Assembly: GCA_013287135.1 (NCBI GenBank)
Contig: JABDEK010000023.1
Coordinates: 1 to 50,798, forward strand
Origin: Acidobacteriota bacterium
GTDB taxonomy: Bacteria; Acidobacteriota; Terriglobia; Acidiferrales; UBA7541
DNA length: 50,798 nt
Direction of reading: 5' to 3'
Below, piece after piece: positions 48,731 through 50,798 of the stretch (within the stretch, counting starts at the first letter, position 1; every line of letters begins with the position of its first letter). The position numbers and the translations under genes were made by a program. Below the pieces are notes generated by a model. That model saw only the letters and a program-made list of their open reading frames with translations, was not told the origin of the DNA and made no database searches.

Positions 48731-49044
48731 TAAAGCATTCGATTCATCTGAGTCTTGAAAACACGGCAAGCGAAAGCTTAACGAGTTACGCAGGACGAAG
48801 GCGATAGAACAGCTTCGACATAGTTCGGAATGGTACGGCAACACGGCAAAGCTCAGGGTGTGGTCAGTGGTTTGCTACGCCTGCTTTCCTCAAGCGAAAG
48901 CTTGATGAGACGCGCGACGCAAATCACAGACTGGCCCAGCGGCGAACGTCGTGGCTAGCTTGTCCCCGTAAAACGGGAGAACGCTCAGCAGCTGATATCT
49001 TTCGAAACTGAAGGGAAGGGGCGAGCAATCGCCCCTTTTCTTTT
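48731..49044 (+). ncRNA. Candidate structured noncoding RNA (or riboswitch-like leader)
   Basis: No protein-like frame covers this stretch, yet it ends in a strong intrinsic terminator. It contains repeated structural elements: CAAGCGAAAGCTTAACGAG (48767-48785) recurs at 48891-48909 with two changes, each forming a hairpin capped by GAAA. ACACGGCAA recurs at 48761 and 48841. A small hairpin CCCG-TAAAA-CGGG (48965-48977) precedes the terminator. The hairpin with GAAA loop and the nearby ACGCAAA resemble parts of cyclic-dinucleotide riboswitches, but the rest does not fit. The downstream gene is only a propeller fragment, so a free RNA seems more likely than a leader. Orientation is set by the terminator. 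Confidence 0.45.
49016..49044 (+). terminator. Intrinsic terminator
   Basis: Stem AAGGGGCGA, loop GCAA, TCGCCCCTT, followed by TTCTTTT: nine base pairs, stable tetraloop and T tract. It is the best terminator in the window and follows the candidate RNA, not a coding gene. Confidence 0.85.
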
Positions 49045-49063
49045 AGTAGGAGATGTTCCGGCC

Positions 49064-49114
49064 GCTTTGCGGCCTCTTCCCTAGGCTCGGCTCGCCGTCG
49101 ACCTGGGCGTCCCC
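49064..49114. repeat. Dispersed intergenic repeat, copy 2
   Basis: Compact version of the element at 35957-36064: TTTGCGGCCTCTTCCCTAGG, CTCGGCTCGCCGTCGACCTG and GGCGTCCCC. Located between the RNA terminator and the truncated propeller gene. Confidence 0.5.
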
Positions 49115-49138
49115 CAAAGTTTCAGTCGACTGACTCCA

Positions 49139-49639
49139 GTGCAGGGTTCGCCGTTTGCTATTCCCGGCCAAACCGTTGCCAATAGCATGCCATTCGGTAT
49201 CGTGGACACCGGCGCGTTCGTTTACGCCGCGTTCACTGCCACCAATCAGATTGCGGCATTCTCCATCGACAGCGCGACCGGTGCTCTCGCGCCCGTGGCA
49301 GGCTCGCCGTTTTCAGACGAACGGAATCCCGCTGTGCTCGCGCTGGCAGACAAATTCCTTTATGCGGTGAATGAAACAGACGGCAGCATTTCCGGGTACA
49401 GCATAAGTTCCAGCAGCGGCGGGCTTACACAAATTCCTGGTTCGCCTTTTTTGGCGGACAGCGCGGCGCTCGCGGGCGATCCCACCGGGAAATATTTGTA
49501 TGACCGCACATACGAAGGTATCCTGGACTTCGATATCAATCCGGATACGGGCGAACTCACTCCGGGCGTTGCGAGTTTATCGAATGACGGAAGTCTCTTG
49601 TTGACCGTTGTGCAGCTACCTTCATTAACCGCGCAGTAG
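49139..49639 (+). pseudogene. 5'-truncated beta-propeller (lactonase-like) gene
   Basis: The frame starts at a GTG directly after a repeat, without signal peptide or ribosome site, in the middle of a blade: SPFAIPGQTVANSMPFGIVD, FAAFSIDSATGALAPVAG-type strand, PAVLALADKFLYAVNETDG, LAGDPTGKYLYDRTYEGILD and TGELTPGVASL. At least three to four blades remain, reaching a natural-looking C-terminus (VVQLPSLTAQ). The missing first part was probably lost at the repeat boundary. Similar to remnants at 12924 and 16631. Confidence 0.65.
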
Positions 49640-49927
49640 GCGGCCGCTACAAATTTCAGAAGATTCTCGCGGGGACTGAAAAATTTGCTGCAGGGTTGAC
49701 CCTTGCGGACAATCCGTGTTATTCCGGAGAATGGTTTTGCATCCGGCGCATCGAGGTCACCTTGACGGTCATCCAATCCCTGGAGTTTATCCCGCTCACG
49801 TTACCGTCAAGGCAGGAATGGCGTCTATGTTATTCCCATCGACGCTAAGCGAGTTCGCGAGGCGAGCGCCCAGTCGTTCGGCTAACAGTTATTTTTCAAG
49901 TACCGAGGAAATTCAAAGGAGACGTTT
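49640..49927. other. Intergenic region upstream of the alcohol dehydrogenase gene
   Basis: About 290 bp without a convincing gene. TTGACC (49695) followed 17 bases later by TTATTC is a weak candidate promoter for the dehydrogenase. A plus-strand frame (49716-49952) overlaps the gene start in another phase and is not credible. Confidence 0.35.
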
Positions 49928-50798
49928 ATGGCGACGACAAAAGTTGGAATAGCACCAATGAAGGTGGCGCAGGTTCCCAAGCCGGGAGGCGATTTCGAGA
50001 TCGTCGAGCGCGAGATTCTTAAGCCGCAAGCAGGACATGTGCGCGTGAAGGTGCAGGCTTGCGGTGTTTGTCACAGTGACGTGCTTACGAAAGACGGGCT
50101 GTGGCCGGGAATTCAGTATCCGCGCGTTCCGGGACACGAAATCGCCGGCATCATCGATGAACTCGGTGAGGGTGTTACGGTGTGGAAGAAGGGGCAGCGC
50201 GTCGGCGTTGGATGGCACGGCGGGCATGACGAAACATGTCTGTACTGCAGGCGCGGAGATTTTCGCAATTGCGTGAATATGAAAATTCCAGGCATCAGCT
50301 ATGACGGAGGCTATCAGCAATACATGGTGGCTCCCGCGAACGCGCTGGTGGCCATGCCGGATAGTCTGGGTAACGTGGAAGCGGCTCCGTTGCTCTGCGC
50401 CGGAATTACCACCTACAACGCGTTGCGCCACAGCGGCGCGATGCCCGGCGACCTTGTTGCAATTCAGGGCATTGGCGGTCTGGGCCATCTGGGAATTCAA
50501 TTCGCGAACAAGTTTGGATATAAGGTGGCGGCGATCGGGCGCGGATCGGAAAACGCGGCGCTCGCAAAAAGACTTGGAGCGACCGTTTACATCGATAGCC
50601 AAGCAACGAAGCCAGCAGAAGAATTGCAAAAATTAGGCGGCGCACAAGCAATTCTGGCGACAGCGCCAAGTTCGAAAGCGATGTCCGAACTGATCGACGG
50701 CCTGGGGCCTAACGGCAAACTTATCGTGATAGGCGCGACGTTTGATCCTATCGAGGTCGCACCCGTACAGCTCATCAACGGAAGTCGAACGATTCAAG
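49928..50798 (+). CDS. Zinc-dependent alcohol dehydrogenase, cut by the right edge
   Basis: AAAGGAG upstream of ATG 49928. 290 codons are visible and the frame is open at the window end; about 50 residues are missing. Catalytic zinc ligands: Cys in ACGVCHSDV and His-Glu in PGHEIAG. The structural zinc loop reads HDETCLYCRRGDFRNC, with only three of the usual four cysteines (an aspartate replaces the first), as in several members of this clade. NAD(P) site: IQGIGGLGHLGIQFA (GxGxxG). Converts a primary or secondary alcohol to the carbonyl or the reverse. Substrate unknown. Confidence 0.9.
   Translation, partial: MATTKVGIAPMKVAQVPKPGGDFEIVEREILKPQAGHVRVKVQACGVCHSDVLTKDGLWPGIQYPRVPGHEIAGIIDELGEGVTVWKKGQRVGVGWHGGHDETCLYCRRGDFRNCVNMKIPGISYDGGYQQYMVAPANALVAMPDSLGNVEAAPLLCAGITTYNALRHSGAMPGDLVAIQGIGGLGHLGIQFANKFGYKVAAIGRGSENAALAKRLGATVYIDSQATKPAEELQKLGGAQAILATAPSSKAMSELIDGLGPNGKLIVIGATFDPIEVAPVQLINGSRTIQ

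Noticed and set aside
48781..48860. Similarity of the reverse strand to the 5S rRNA core (CCATTCCGAAC)
   Set aside because: The reverse complement of GTTCGGAATGGTACGG resembles part of 5S rRNA, but the flanking helices do not pair and no rRNA genes are near. The terminator also points to the opposite strand.
48761..48912. c-di-GMP (GEMM) riboswitch
   Set aside because: A GAAA-capped hairpin and an ACGCAAA are present, but the paired GGCAA--CC...GGACGCAAAGCC core and the tetraloop receptor are missing.
1..50798. CRISPR arrays, transposases, prophage or biosynthetic gene clusters
   Set aside because: I looked for regularly spaced repeats, transposase or integrase motifs and clustered synthases and found none in the window.

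Overview
The window looks like chromosomal DNA of a GC-rich, soil-type member of the Acidobacteriota (class Terriglobia). This is inferred from gene families, not from a marker gene. The clues are an 816-residue ABC permease of the acidobacterial orphan-permease (ADOP) type plus two degenerate ADOP tails, many secreted proteins of unknown function, beta-propeller and kelch proteins, and short GC-rich inverted repeats ending in a GCCCGG arm. No rRNA, tRNA, CRISPR array, phage or intact insertion sequence was seen.

Layout. 0-5 kb: RDD membrane protein (cut by the left edge), a small secreted protein, an ABM monooxygenase and a NatA/NatB-type ABC exporter. 5-13 kb: TonB-domain protein, proC, an FMN-dependent 2-hydroxy-acid oxidase, a MocR-type regulator with direct repeats in front of it, three copies of one secreted domain in two adjacent genes, a NIPSNAP protein and an outer-membrane barrel. 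13-23 kb: mostly small or secreted proteins (DUF1801, STAS, an HExxGH membrane protein, a CPBP protease, lipoproteins) mixed with gene debris, then a galactose-oxidase-like kelch protein. 23-32 kb: the ADOP permease, a DUF2059 protein, a GNAT acetyltransferase and a MacB-permease/MacA-adaptor/ATPase operon. 33-37 kb: a MarR regulator with an AT-rich palindrome upstream of a ClC channel gene, a zinc-ribbon miniprotein, a PilZ protein and two frameshifted molybdenum-related genes. 37-50.8 kb: a PQQ-type sugar dehydrogenase with a cytochrome c domain, a PilT-like ATPase and a carbonic anhydrase flanked by a duplicated 73-bp segment, a glycosidase-like secreted protein, DinB, DoxX-like and metallo-beta-lactamase-fold proteins, a likely noncoding RNA with a strong terminator, and a zinc alcohol dehydrogenase cut by the right edge.

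The most striking general property is gene decay. At least twelve loci are truncated or frameshifted remnants of recognisable families: ADOP tails, SBBP-type, propeller, kelch, FxLYD-like, BrnA-like antitoxin, tautomerase, YceI, a molybdopterin domain, molbindin and a small membrane protein. Some single-base frameshifts could be assembly errors; the truncations could not. The genes do not form one large pathway. The best functional units are the two ABC export loci, the MarR/ClC pair and the duplicated secreted-domain cluster. I did not find a convincing new defence or biosynthetic system. The best candidates for undescribed biology are the structured RNA candidate near 48.7-49.0 kb, the tandem secreted-domain family at 9.6-11.4 kb and the operator-like repeats next to the MocR and MarR genes.
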